A stretch of 13,646 nucleotides of DNA. Source: Lachnospiraceae bacterium (GTDB lineage: Bacteria > Bacillota > Clostridia > Lachnospirales > Lachnospiraceae). A program made the translations under genes and the position numbers. This document shows, piece by piece, positions 1 to 7,837 of the stretch (positions within the stretch are counted from its first letter, which is position 1; every line of letters begins with the position of its first letter). The stretch spans positions 1 to 13,646 of the forward strand of contig JAAVAG010000026.1 in NCBI GenBank assembly GCA_014804185.1, in the 5' to 3' direction. Below the pieces are notes generated by a model. That model made no database searches and was not told where the DNA came from. It saw only the letters and a program-made list of their open reading frames with translations.

Positions 1-518
1 ATGGGAGAGCCGGTCCGGTATTCGCTTGCAGGCAGCAGGGAAGCGCCGGTGCAGAGACCGATCTCCAGAGAGATCACATCGCTGTACAGGGGAAAATGAA
101 TGGTGATTTCCCGCACCCGGATGCCGGGAAGCGCAATGACGGACTCATAGCCGTCCTGTATGTCAAACGGAGGAACGAATGTGCCGAGAAATCTCCCGTC
201 TCCATAGAGATCAAATCCGGCGGTTCCGGTGAGGGCGAAGTGGGGCATCCTGCCGATATTTGCCATTTTTGACCGGATGGCAATGCGCGGGGAATCTGTG
301 CAGAAGCGCACTCTGCCCCCGGCGGTGCTGCGAAACAGAACAGACACGTTTTCGTTTACGGTTTTTGCAATGTCCTCCGGCATGCGGATAAAGCCCTGCT
401 CTGTTGCGATAAGGCCGTATACCCGGAAAGGCGTTTCCAGACAGTTGTAAAAAATCAGTTCTTCACCGATATCGGATCTGACTGCAAAATTCTTGTCGAG
501 TTTATCAATGGAACACAT
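1..518 (-). CDS. SGNH/GDSL-type hydrolase with N-terminal GxDLY domain (partial, 3' end outside window)
   Basis: An open frame runs on the minus strand from an ATG at 516-518 to the window edge without a stop, giving 172 visible codons. Residues 101-105 read GFDLY, preceded by a stretch containing RMPHFALTG. This matches the GxDLY domain (PF14607) that precedes the catalytic SGNH/GDSL esterase domain in a family of likely carbohydrate or lipid deacylases. The catalytic domain, including the nucleophile Ser block, would lie outside the window and cannot be checked. No signal peptide is visible at the N terminus, so a cytoplasmic protein is likely. The start is supported by an AGAGGAG ribosome binding site 9 nt upstream and by a promoter at 578-606. 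The gene is divergent from the M6 protease gene. Family assignment is fairly sure; the substrate is unknown. Confidence 0.82.
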   Translation of the reverse strand, partial: MCSIDKLDKNFAVRSDIGEELIFYNCLETPFRVYGLIATEQGFIRMPEDIAKTVNENVSVLFRSTAGGRVRFCTDSPRIAIRSKMANIGRMPHFALTGTAGFDLYGDGRFLGTFVPPFDIQDGYESVIALPGIRVREITIHFPLYSDVISLEIGLCTGASLLPASEYRTGSP

Positions 519-577
519 AGACGTTTTCTCCTCTCTGCAGGGACTGATGCGGCAGCCTGTTTCCCTGGTCTATATAT

Positions 578-606
578 AGTATACGGAAACTGCGCTATAA
601 AAGCAA
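578..606 (-). promoter_or_regulatory. Sigma-A-like promoter for the SGNH hydrolase gene
   Basis: On the minus strand TTGCTT (601-606) and TATACT (578-583) are separated by exactly 17 bp. The predicted transcript would start near 571, leaving a leader of about 53 nt before the ATG at 518. Confidence 0.65.
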
Positions 607-665
607 GGTTCATCGGTTCCGCCCCGGCGGCCAGTTATCACTATGGAGCGGGCGATCATGACGAG

Positions 666-694
666 TTGAAAAACAGGCCGAGAAAGAGTATACT
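666..694 (+). promoter_or_regulatory. Sigma-A-like promoter for the M6 metalloprotease gene
   Basis: TTGAAA (666-671) and TATACT (689-694) are 17 bp apart. Transcription would start near 701, 28 nt before the preferred ATG at 729. The -35 box contains the TTG that would be the furthest-upstream start of the same frame, so this promoter argues against that start. Confidence 0.65.
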
Positions 695-728
695 GTTGAT
701 GGTAGGGACGCATGGATGGAGGAACGAG

Positions 729-2123
729 ATGGAATTGATCGGAAAGTGGATCCTGATTGTTTTGTTGGAAATAGCGGGACTTGGGGGAGCGGTACAGACA
801 ATATCGGGTCAGGCTGCCGCAGAATCCGCGCCGCAGGCCGTGTCCGCAGAAGACTCGGCAGAGGGTGAAATGGGAATCATCAGCGGGATGGAGAGGCATA
901 TTCTGGCTATGCTGGATGGTTTGGTGTATATTCCTTCCGCCTACGCGGATCTGGAGGTACAGAACATGGCTTCGGTGGGGGAGGTGGCTTTCCCTGTATT
1001 TGTGGTGGAGTTTCAGGATGTGAAATATACCGATTCAAAAGTTGATCCGGAAGAAGTAAGACGGTGGGTCTTTGGGGAGGATGATGAGAGCGTTGCCGGA
1101 TTCTATTACATCAGTTCATATGGACGTCTGCAGATGGAGGGAGATGTATATTATTATACGGCACAGGGAAATATAGCGGATTACGAGAGCAATGCGGGGG
1201 TGGAAGCGCTGGTCATGGAGATGCTGGATTACTATGACGAGGAAGTGGATTTTAGCCAATATGATATCAACGGGGATGAACTGCTGGATACCCTGATTCT
1301 GTCGGTGCCAATCGGCGGGGATTCTTCTTTCTGGTGGGCCGCACAGCATACCTGGTACGAGAACTGGGGTTACAGTGTGGACGGCGTGTTTCCCCTGAAA
1401 TATATTGTCAGCGACGAACAGCCTTACCAGAAGACGAGAACATATTATGTGAGTACGCTGAGGCATGAACTTGGACACTGTATGGGATTGCCGGACTATT
1501 ACAAATACAATTACACCGGTGTGGATTTTGAGGGACTTCACGGACTGGCAGGAAAAGAAATGATGGATGACTCCCAGGGAGATTTCAGCCAGTTCTCCAA
1601 GCTGCAGCTGGGGTGGCTGACCCGGGAGCAGGTACAGATCATGCCTGACGATGCGCAGCGAATGACGTTCTCTCTGCCGCCTGCCGTTCAGGGAGGCTGT
1701 GTTTTGATTTTCCCTCCGGGGCAGGAACCCAATTTTCAGGGGGAGTATTTTCTGGTGGAATATATTACGCCGGAGGGCTATCATAAAGGAACTTTCTCAC
1801 AGGGGGGCGTCCGGGTACTGCACGTGCAGGCGGAGATGATGACACAGGACGGGTATTACTACAGCTATAAATATAACAATTTCAGTCCGTACTATGACTC
1901 CTCAAACAATGGGATCCGAGTGCTGAAACTGGTGAATGACGGAAATGGATTTTATCATGAGGGAGATGTGGTCACCTTTGAAAATACCGGCGGCGCAGCA
2001 GGGAATTTCGGCTGGTATACGGAAGAGGGGACGATCACAGATCCGGGGTTTGAGATCCGGATCGGGGAAATGCAGGAGGACGGAGCGATAGAGATCGAAG
2101 TCATAAGAAAGACGGGATGGTGA
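729..2123 (+). CDS. Secreted M6 family metalloprotease (immune inhibitor A-like peptidase domain)
   Basis: This 464-residue protein is a probable zinc endopeptidase exported by Sec. The motif HELGHCMGLPD at residues 246-256 fits the M6 consensus HExxHxxGxPD: H246, H250 and probably D256 bind zinc, and E247 is catalytic. Upstream, residues 179-187 (DINGDELLD) form an Asp/Asn-rich loop that often precedes the active site in M6 enzymes and may bind calcium. A hydrophobic segment at residues 7-22 followed by small residues (GQAAA, 27-31) looks like a signal peptide, though its n-region carries little charge and Glu14 sits in the core. No lipobox, anchor or accessory C-terminal domain is seen, so it is probably released. 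The ATG at 729 was chosen because GGAGG (718-722) lies 6 nt upstream and the promoter overlaps the alternative TTG at 666. The gene is monocistronic and converges on the ABC exporter genes. Substrate unknown. Confidence 0.88.
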   Translation: MELIGKWILIVLLEIAGLGGAVQTISGQAAAESAPQAVSAEDSAEGEMGIISGMERHILAMLDGLVYIPSAYADLEVQNMASVGEVAFPVFVVEFQDVKYTDSKVDPEEVRRWVFGEDDESVAGFYYISSYGRLQMEGDVYYYTAQGNIADYESNAGVEALVMEMLDYYDEEVDFSQYDINGDELLDTLILSVPIGGDSSFWWAAQHTWYENWGYSVDGVFPLKYIVSDEQPYQKTRTYYVSTLRHELGHCMGLPDYYKYNYTGVDFEGLHGLAGKEMMDDSQGDFSQFSKLQLGWLTREQVQIMPDDAQRMTFSLPPAVQGGCVLIFPPGQEPNFQGEYFLVEYITPEGYHKGTFSQGGVRVLHVQAEMMTQDGYYYSYKYNNFSPYYDSSNNGIRVLKLVNDGNGFYHEGDVVTFENTGGAAGNFGWYTEEGTITDPGFEIRIGEMQEDGAIEIEVIRKTGW

Positions 2124-2136
2124 CATCCAAATGAAA

Positions 2137-2156
2137 TGGGCGGATGAAAACGCCCA
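2137..2156. terminator. Weak hairpin in the convergent gap between the M6 and ABC genes
   Basis: TGGGCG (2137-2142) and CGCCCA (2151-2156) form a 6-bp stem with an 8-nt loop, 13 nt after the M6 stop. No clear T-tract follows on either strand, so termination here is only a guess. It is the best candidate in the 80-bp gap. Confidence 0.3.
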
Positions 2157-2203
2157 ACCTTATAGTCTCTTTATGTGAGGCATAAATGCCGCCATAGCAC
2201 TTT

Positions 2204-3982
2204 TTACTGATACCACCTGGCCTGTTCGTGCCACATTCTGCTGTATTCCCCGCCTGAGGCCAGAAGCTGGCTATGGGTTCCGGATTCGGCCACACGGCCG
2301 CCTTTCATGACAATGATCCGATCCGCGAACTTTCCCAGCCCGATCCGGTGGGAAATGATCACAGAGGTCTTTCCTTTTGTAATGTCAAGAAACTTTGTGA
2401 GAATGTCATATTCCACCAGAGGATCCAATGCCGAGGTAGGCTCATCCAGAATAATTACATCCGCATCCCTGTTCAGCCCCCTGGCTATGGCCAGTTTCTG
2501 CCATTCTCCGCCTGACAGATCCGCGCCGTCAAATTCCCTGCCCAGCTGCGCGTCCAGTCCGCCTATCCGTTTCAATGCCGCTTCAATGTCTGCCGCTTTC
2601 GCGCTTTTCATCAAACGCTCATCGTTATGCACCTGCGAGGGCATGCTGATTCCGATATTTTCCCTCACGGAAAACTGATACTTTACGAAATTTTGCTGTA
2701 TGACGGAAAATTTCTTATAGAAGCTGTTTCTCTCATAGCTGTCTGCACTCTGCCCGTCGTAGAGCACCTGGCCCTCCTGCGGCCGGTAAATATCCGCAAT
2801 GATTTTAGACAGCGTGGTTTTTCCGGAGCCGTTTTCCCCAACGATCACCACGCGTTCCCCTTTACGGATTCTGAGAGACACTTTTGAAAGCGCCTCTTTT
2901 TCCCCTGCAGGATAGCGGAAGGAAACGTTCCTGATTTCTATTTCATCCCGCAGGCCCTGATATTTTTTACCCTCCTCTTTTTCCGGTTCATTTTCAAAGA
3001 AATCGTAGTAGTCTCCGGCAAAGTCCGCCCTCCCTTTCTGGTACGCAAACAGATTGATCACACTTTCCGCCATGAACTGAAGGCTTCCAAAAGCGGCAAT
3101 GCAGGCTGCAAACTGTCCCAGAGAGATCACTCCCTTATCGACCAGGTAAATACTCAACGCGATACTGGCCGTAACGCCGCAGAGTTTGAACAGATCTCCC
3201 AGCAGAACCCGATTGGCGTTTTTCATTTCAAACCGAAAGGTTTCGTCCATGACCTGATCCCGGGCTTTGGCCCATTTTTCCCGGATATAGTTTTCCGTTT
3301 CCATCATGCGCAGTTCTTTTACCAGATTCTTTCCGGTCAGAACCTCCCATAAATAATCTTTTTCCCGTTCGAGAGGGGTCTGCGCCCTTCTCATAGCGTA
3401 TTGCTCTTTCTCATAACGAAATCTGACAATCAGAGAGGGCAGGAGGCTCAGCATGGCCAGCGGAATAAAGTAAATATGGAAAGCGGCAATGACCCAGATC
3501 GTTCCGGCAAATTGGAGGATCAGGGGCAGTAAATCAATGAATCCAAAGAAGTAATGAAACAGTCCGGAATTGTAGATACACATTTTGGCCCGCCACACTT
3601 CATTGTAAAATTCCGGTTCCTCAAAGCGAATCAGGGGTATGGACGTCACTCTGTTATGAAGCCTGTAGATCAGAGAGTGATGTTTCAAAAACATGGGAAT
3701 GTTCTGCAATCCCTCTTCTGCCGCATCGAAAATCCAGGGCAGACCCATCATCAGCACAAACAGCCCTGCCCATTTCAGCAGTTCTTCCCGTCCGGCGGCG
3801 CCCTCCAGATACCTGGCGGCAGTATCAAAAAACATGGCTGTGACAGATACCTGCAAAAAGGCTCCTGCAGATTTCAAAAGTTTCATCAGGATCACAATGG
3901 ACAGTTCCGTCGGCATAATCGTATATAAATCCTTTGTAACCTTTCCGAAGTAACGGACTGCTGATTTTCTTTCTTTTTTCAT
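2204..3982 (-). CDS. ABC exporter half-transporter (fused permease and ATPase), second of a pair
   Basis: This 592-residue protein has an N-terminal membrane domain (about residues 20-320) fused to an ATPase domain (about 350-592), the layout of an ABC-B-type exporter. The ATPase carries Walker A GENGSGKTT (382-390), signature LSGGE (489-493), Walker B ending in LDE (512-514, catalytic E514) and the switch histidine H545 in ISHR, so it looks catalytically complete. It most likely pairs with the similar half-transporter encoded 34 nt upstream, as such adjacent genes usually form heterodimers exporting peptides, lipids or drugs. The start at 3982 is preferred because GGAGG lies about 9 nt upstream; the ATG at 4051 would overlap the preceding gene and has no such support. 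No peptidase C39 domain is present, so it does not look like a double-glycine bacteriocin maturation exporter. Substrate cannot be read from the sequence. Confidence 0.88.
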   Translation of the reverse strand: MKKERKSAVRYFGKVTKDLYTIMPTELSIVILMKLLKSAGAFLQVSVTAMFFDTAARYLEGAAGREELLKWAGLFVLMMGLPWIFDAAEEGLQNIPMFLKHHSLIYRLHNRVTSIPLIRFEEPEFYNEVWRAKMCIYNSGLFHYFFGFIDLLPLILQFAGTIWVIAAFHIYFIPLAMLSLLPSLIVRFRYEKEQYAMRRAQTPLEREKDYLWEVLTGKNLVKELRMMETENYIREKWAKARDQVMDETFRFEMKNANRVLLGDLFKLCGVTASIALSIYLVDKGVISLGQFAACIAAFGSLQFMAESVINLFAYQKGRADFAGDYYDFFENEPEKEEGKKYQGLRDEIEIRNVSFRYPAGEKEALSKVSLRIRKGERVVIVGENGSGKTTLSKIIADIYRPQEGQVLYDGQSADSYERNSFYKKFSVIQQNFVKYQFSVRENIGISMPSQVHNDERLMKSAKAADIEAALKRIGGLDAQLGREFDGADLSGGEWQKLAIARGLNRDADVIILDEPTSALDPLVEYDILTKFLDITKGKTSVIISHRIGLGKFADRIIVMKGGRVAESGTHSQLLASGGEYSRMWHEQARWYQ

Positions 3983-4016
3983 ATTGCGTATCCTCCAATT
4001 CAGATGGTGGTGTGCT

Positions 4017-5816
4017 TTATCCGGCTTTATACCACCCGCTTTGTTCCTCATACATTACCGCATACAGACCGCCGTTTTCCATAAGTTCCTCATGAGAGCC
4101 GGTCTCCACCACTTCGCCTCCCTCCAATACGAGGATCCTGTCGGCCATTCTGGCGGAGGCGAGGCGATGGGAAATAATAATGGTTCCTCTCTTTTGCAGC
4201 ACATCCTCAAAGGACTGATACACTTTGCTTTCCGCTATGGGGTCCAGGGAGGCCGTGGGCTCATCCAGTACCACGAACTCCGCTTCGGAGAGGAACGCCC
4301 TGGCCACAGCAATCCTCTGCCATTGTCCTCTGGATAAATCCACGCCGTCCTCCGCGATTTTTCCCAGACTGGTATCTAACCCTAAGCTTGCCAGTTCCCC
4401 TGAATCCGCCTGGGCCAGCGCCTTTAAAAGACTTTTGTCATCTTCGATTCTGGTCAGATCACCAAAGGCAATGTTTTCCCTCAGGGTGAGCTGATAAGTG
4501 CCGAAATCCTGAAATACCGCCGCGATATATTGATGGACAGCGTTTATTGACAAAGTGCCGATATCCTTTCCTCCTATGTAAATACGGCCGCTGTCGGGGC
4601 GGTATAATCCGCAGAGCAGCTTAACGATTGTGGACTTTCCAGCGCCGTTGGCGCCCACCAGAGCCACCCTTTCCCCGCTTTCGACAGAAAAACTCAGATC
4701 ATGAAGAATTTCCCTGTCCGTGCCGGGGTATTTGAAATACACGTGGTCAAATACAATCCCGCCGCCCTTTTCCGCGGTTTCTCTGCCTCTCCGGACATCC
4801 TCCTCAAAATGTAAGAATGTTCTGAGATAGCCAATTTCATAAGTAACCTTTCCCAGATCCGAAACGCAGTGGGAGACTCTCTCCATAACTGAAAATAATC
4901 TTTCCAAAGACTGCAGAACGGACACCAGCACACCAAGCCCGATGCTCCCTGCAAGAAAACCCACAGTCAGCGCGGCAACGGTAAATCCTGCATAAGCTGT
5001 CTGCAAAAGAGTCACAATGATCCGAACCTGCTGTACCTCCTTGAGAATCCTGGTGCTGTGTTTAAAAATCTTGTCCGTTGTCTCCTGCCACATAGTAAGA
5101 AGGTGATCTCCGGCCCGGAAAACCTTGATTTCATAAGCCGCATTCTTGTCTATAAAAAGCCCCTGCTGATATTCGCCCATTCTCTGATCCATGGTGGCTT
5201 CCCCCAAAGCACGATTCCGCCTGCTTACGGCGCGGATATTCATCACAGACATAGGAATTCCAATCAAAGCAGCTCCCATGCCGATCCAGAAAGACGCTCT
5301 GAAAAATATTCCCAGAATGCCGGCCAATGTTATCGCCTGCATCATACAGTCCACGATACTTCGAAAAGCGCTATGAACCTTTTCCTGGGGATTCTGGGTC
5401 ATGCGCGATATTACATTTTGAAATTCCGCATTTTCAAAGTACTGATACGCAATGCGGGAAAACTTCTCCACTATGGCGGGCGACAGAGACTTGATCAGCC
5501 GTCTGCGCAGATACCAGTCCAGTTTGCCCTGAACAAATCCATATACGGAAGAGGCCGCCAGCGCAGCTATGTACAGGCCTCCCCACAGCGGTACATTGTT
5601 TCCGCTTTCCGGCGCATGAATATAACCGGCTACCGCGTCCACCAACTGCTGCAGAATCAGGATCTGAGCCACGCAGCAGAGAGAACTGGTCAGTGACAGA
5701 ATGGTATACACGCCTGCCACGATAGGGGCATGGCGGAATGTGATTCTCAGCGTGTATATGCCGCTGTGTAAGATAGCATGGTATCCTTGATTTTTGTTCC
5801 GATGATCTTCAGACAT
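4017..5816 (-). CDS. ABC exporter half-transporter (fused permease and ATPase), first of a pair
   Basis: This 599-residue protein has a membrane domain at about residues 15-340 and an ATPase domain at about 355-599. Motifs are Walker A GANGAGKST (388-396), signature LSRGQ (494-498, Arg in place of the usual first Gly), Walker B LDE (517-519, catalytic E519) and the switch histidine H550 in ISHR. It probably forms a heterodimer with the half-transporter immediately downstream. The start at 5816 is chosen because a purine-rich GGAAGGAAG sequence precedes it and an extended -10 promoter lies 33 nt upstream; the frame stays open for 39 more codons upstream, but that region contains the promoter. 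A terminator separates it from the sensor kinase gene, so it is transcribed independently and could be a target of that two-component system. Export of a peptide, antibiotic or lipid is plausible; the substrate is unknown. Confidence 0.88.
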   Translation of the reverse strand: MSEDHRNKNQGYHAILHSGIYTLRITFRHAPIVAGVYTILSLTSSLCCVAQILILQQLVDAVAGYIHAPESGNNVPLWGGLYIAALAASSVYGFVQGKLDWYLRRRLIKSLSPAIVEKFSRIAYQYFENAEFQNVISRMTQNPQEKVHSAFRSIVDCMMQAITLAGILGIFFRASFWIGMGAALIGIPMSVMNIRAVSRRNRALGEATMDQRMGEYQQGLFIDKNAAYEIKVFRAGDHLLTMWQETTDKIFKHSTRILKEVQQVRIIVTLLQTAYAGFTVAALTVGFLAGSIGLGVLVSVLQSLERLFSVMERVSHCVSDLGKVTYEIGYLRTFLHFEEDVRRGRETAEKGGGIVFDHVYFKYPGTDREILHDLSFSVESGERVALVGANGAGKSTIVKLLCGLYRPDSGRIYIGGKDIGTLSINAVHQYIAAVFQDFGTYQLTLRENIAFGDLTRIEDDKSLLKALAQADSGELASLGLDTSLGKIAEDGVDLSRGQWQRIAVARAFLSEAEFVVLDEPTASLDPIAESKVYQSFEDVLQKRGTIIISHRLASARMADRILVLEGGEVVETGSHEELMENGGLYAVMYEEQSGWYKAG

Positions 5817-5848
5817 CTGTTCTTCCTTCCCTGTTTGTATTTTGAACC

Positions 5849-5857
5849 AGTATAACA
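5849..5857 (-). promoter_or_regulatory. Extended -10 promoter for the ABC exporter operon
   Basis: On the minus strand the sequence reads TGTTATACT, a TATACT -10 box with a TGn extension. The hexamer 17 bp upstream (AATCAA) is a poor -35 box. A promoter with a weak -35 often needs an activator, which would suit control by the neighbouring response regulator, but no binding site has been proved. Confidence 0.5.
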
Positions 5858-5966
5858 CAGAACTTGCGCATTTGATTGCTGATGCAATTATTGACAGCCG
5901 CCATGTCATTTTTAACAGGACGTTACAAAACAACGGACACCACGCTCCGCGAGTTGTCCTTATGTT

Positions 5967-6003
5967 AAAAAAGCGTGACCGGAACCCAATTGTCCGGACA
6001 CGC
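5967..6003 (-). terminator. Intrinsic terminator after the sensor kinase gene
   Basis: On the minus strand GCGTG-T-CCGG and CCGG-T-CACGC pair around an 11-nt loop, with one T-T mismatch, and are followed by six T residues. It begins 15 nt after the kinase stop codon, so it separates the regulatory pair from the ABC exporter genes. Confidence 0.75.
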
Positions 6004-6017
6004 CGCTGCGCTTTTCA

Positions 6018-7049
6018 TTATTTTGTGTGTAAATATGCCGTCACAGTAAATTCCTGCTCCAAAACATCCCAGATAAGCGTTCCATTGTACCGATCGCATA
6101 CCCTCCGGACATTTCTCAGCCCCATGCCATGATGCTCCACGTCCGGTTTTTCGCTGACCGGCAGGCCGTTTTTCACTTTCAGTTCATGAAAAAGCGGATT
6201 TTTGACCGTCATTTGCAGAGTATCCTCATCCGATAAAATGCATATAGAAATTCTGCGCTGCCCTGCGTCCCGGCATTTCATATTTTCCTCTATGGCATTG
6301 TCAAATAAATTTCCGACTACAGTACACAAATCCTCATTTTCCAGATCAGAGGAATACCTGATCTGCTCAAATATAACCGATATGCCCAGTCCTGCCGCAC
6401 GATGATATTTATCGGCCAGCACAGCGTCCAGAACAATACTGCCGCTGCGCACGGGAAACATATTATCCCTCACTTTCCGGGAAAAGGTGTCGATATACCG
6501 CATCAAGTCCTCATATTCCCCATTGGCCGCCAGAGCATGCATGGCGATGGCATGGTTGTTCAGATCATGCATCAATGTTCTGTTCTTGCGGTAACTTTCC
6601 TCAATGGTCTGCAGATACAGGTCATTTCCGCCGGCATTGAAACCGGCACGATCTTTTGCTTCCTGTTTCAGTTCTTTCCTGACGGTGCTTTCCGCGTGCA
6701 GCAGATAAATAAGGAGAAGCAATTCGCAAAGCAGTCCTGCTGCCGGAGCAGAATGAACACATAATGAAATCCCAATCGACAGCAGATAACCCGGCAGTAC
6801 CCTTTCTGCCGGTTCTGTCTTCTGTAAAAAAATAGCGATTACAAATATTTTTGCCGCGGCAGCGCATGCCGTTTCCGGCAAAACAGCATCTCCAAACTCC
6901 GCTGCAAGAGCGTTTGACACATAAAGGGCGCTCATATTTACAATGACAGACAGGGCGGCAAACCGGCACGTCCACAGTCCGCCTCTTCTCTTTGCCAGCC
7001 CGATGATTGTCAACGCGGCATCCAGTATCAGGCTTGTCAGCAGAACCAT
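6018..7049 (-). CDS. GHKL-type sensor histidine kinase (AgrC-like), membrane bound
   Basis: This 343-residue protein is the sensor of a two-component system. The first 120 residues are hydrophobic, with about four or five membrane segments, fewer than the six or seven typical of AgrC, so the input domain is compact. After a linker helix, HDLNNH begins at the likely phospho-accepting H161, fitting the HDxxN(H) motif of Spo0B-like kinases. The ATPase domain has an N box NLFDNA with the key Asn near residue 247-251 and a G box GMGLRN starting at G308, as in HATPase_c_5. The start ATG lies 2 nt after the response regulator stop, so the two genes are surely co-transcribed and perhaps translationally coupled. 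The activating signal is unknown: no AgrB or peptide precursor gene was found in the window. Confidence 0.88.
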   Translation of the reverse strand: MVLLTSLILDAALTIIGLAKRRGGLWTCRFAALSVIVNMSALYVSNALAAEFGDAVLPETACAAAAKIFVIAIFLQKTEPAERVLPGYLLSIGISLCVHSAPAAGLLCELLLLIYLLHAESTVRKELKQEAKDRAGFNAGGNDLYLQTIEESYRKNRTLMHDLNNHAIAMHALAANGEYEDLMRYIDTFSRKVRDNMFPVRSGSIVLDAVLADKYHRAAGLGISVIFEQIRYSSDLENEDLCTVVGNLFDNAIEENMKCRDAGQRRISICILSDEDTLQMTVKNPLFHELKVKNGLPVSEKPDVEHHGMGLRNVRRVCDRYNGTLIWDVLEQEFTVTAYLHTK

Positions 7050-7051
7050 CT

Positions 7052-7726
7052 TTATCTGACACCCCCAAACTTCTCCAGATTTTGCTTATACCGGCGGCTC
7101 ACCGGAAGTATCTGGCCGTCCGTGGTTATAACATTCCCTGCGGACAAGGCGCGAATGTGCCCAGGATTCACAAGGTAGCTTTTATGGACTCTGACAAAGG
7201 CAGGATGCCTGGCCTCAATTTCGTCAAGTCCCCCATACAATACGGCAGTCCCGCTTTTGGTATGAAGAATAATGCGGCGGAGGCTGCTTTCAAAATAGAT
7301 AATTTCCCTGCAGGCATAGCGATAGGTCTGCCTGTTAAAATCAAAGACGAAGTATTGATCTTCTCTGTTTGCAAGTTCCCTTTCAATATCCGCCCAGATG
7401 ATGGGCAGTCCATTTTCCAGTTGATCTTTCAGCAAATATCGAAAGGCCCGAACCTCGTACCCGGTCTGCATAAATTCCGCCCTGCTGGTGACAAAGACAA
7501 GGATCACATCCTCGTCAGACTCTCTGATCTCCTTTGCAAGGCCAATGCCGTCCAGCCCCGGCATGGCAATGTCCAAAAAGATCACATCAAACCTTTCTCC
7601 GGTTTCCAGCGCCCGCAATAACAGTCCGGAATCCGTGTACCCATGTATCTCACAGTCCGAAAGGATGCTCCTTATCCTGTCTATAAATATCCGTTCATCA
7701 TCACAGACAGCTATCCTGTAATCCAT
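7052..7726 (-). CDS. LytTR-family response regulator (AgrA-like)
   Basis: This 224-residue protein has a receiver domain (1-120) and a C-terminal LytTR DNA-binding domain (about 125-220). Acidic pocket residues D9 and D10, phospho-accepting D52 in FLDIAMPG, T80 and K100 are all present, so it should be phosphorylated by the kinase encoded 2 nt downstream. The DNA-binding half shows typical LytTR features, including FVRVHKSYLVNP and the SRRYK stretch near the end. The ATG at 7726 is preferred to the one at 7738 because AGGATGG lies about 8 nt upstream of it, whereas the AGG before the 7738 codon is too close. Proteins of this type usually activate promoters bearing 9-bp direct repeats about 21 bp apart. 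Candidate targets are the ABC exporter promoter and the shared region with the GH18 gene, but no clear pair of repeats was found. Confidence 0.9.
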   Translation of the reverse strand: MDYRIAVCDDERIFIDRIRSILSDCEIHGYTDSGLLLRALETGERFDVIFLDIAMPGLDGIGLAKEIRESDEDVILVFVTSRAEFMQTGYEVRAFRYLLKDQLENGLPIIWADIERELANREDQYFVFDFNRQTYRYACREIIYFESSLRRIILHTKSGTAVLYGGLDEIEARHPAFVRVHKSYLVNPGHIRALSAGNVITTDGQILPVSRRYKQNLEKFGGVR

Positions 7727-7791
7727 TTTATATACCATCCTGCAGTGTTAAACTCACATCTTATTTACGAACGACTTTCTTCAACGTTTCC

Positions 7792-7797
7792 ATTATA
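7792..7797 (-). promoter_or_regulatory. Probable -10 box for the response regulator-kinase operon
   Basis: A perfect TATAAT (in TAGTATAAT) is on the minus strand about 66 nt before the response regulator ATG. No good -35 hexamer is seen 16-18 bp upstream, so the promoter is either weak or activator dependent. Confidence 0.4.
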
Positions 7798-7837
7798 CTA
7801 CAAGAGATAAAGTTTGCATTTTCTTTTTTAAAAAAAC

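Noticed and set aside
1116..1784. 222-codon open frame on the minus strand inside the M6 protease gene
   Set aside because: It lies fully opposite a gene with an intact zinc motif, has no recognisable domain and no ribosome binding site; it is a shadow of the GC-rich coding strand.
3983..4051. Start at 4051 for the second ABC half-transporter
   Set aside because: It would overlap the preceding gene by 35 nt and lacks the GGAGG sequence that precedes the ATG at 3982.
5058..5696. 212-codon plus-strand frame opposite the first ABC half-transporter
   Set aside because: It is antisense to a well-supported membrane domain and its product is low-complexity, without any family features.
5817..5933. 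39-codon N-terminal extension of the first ABC half-transporter, or a small peptide gene, with hydrophobic and Cys residues
   Set aside because: There is no stop before the ABC start, no ribosome binding site at either upstream ATG, and the extended -10 promoter lies inside it. A read as a signal peptide precursor is not supported.
7007..7621. 204-codon plus-strand frame opposite the response regulator
   Set aside because: The opposite strand encodes a complete receiver and LytTR domain; no start signal supports this frame.
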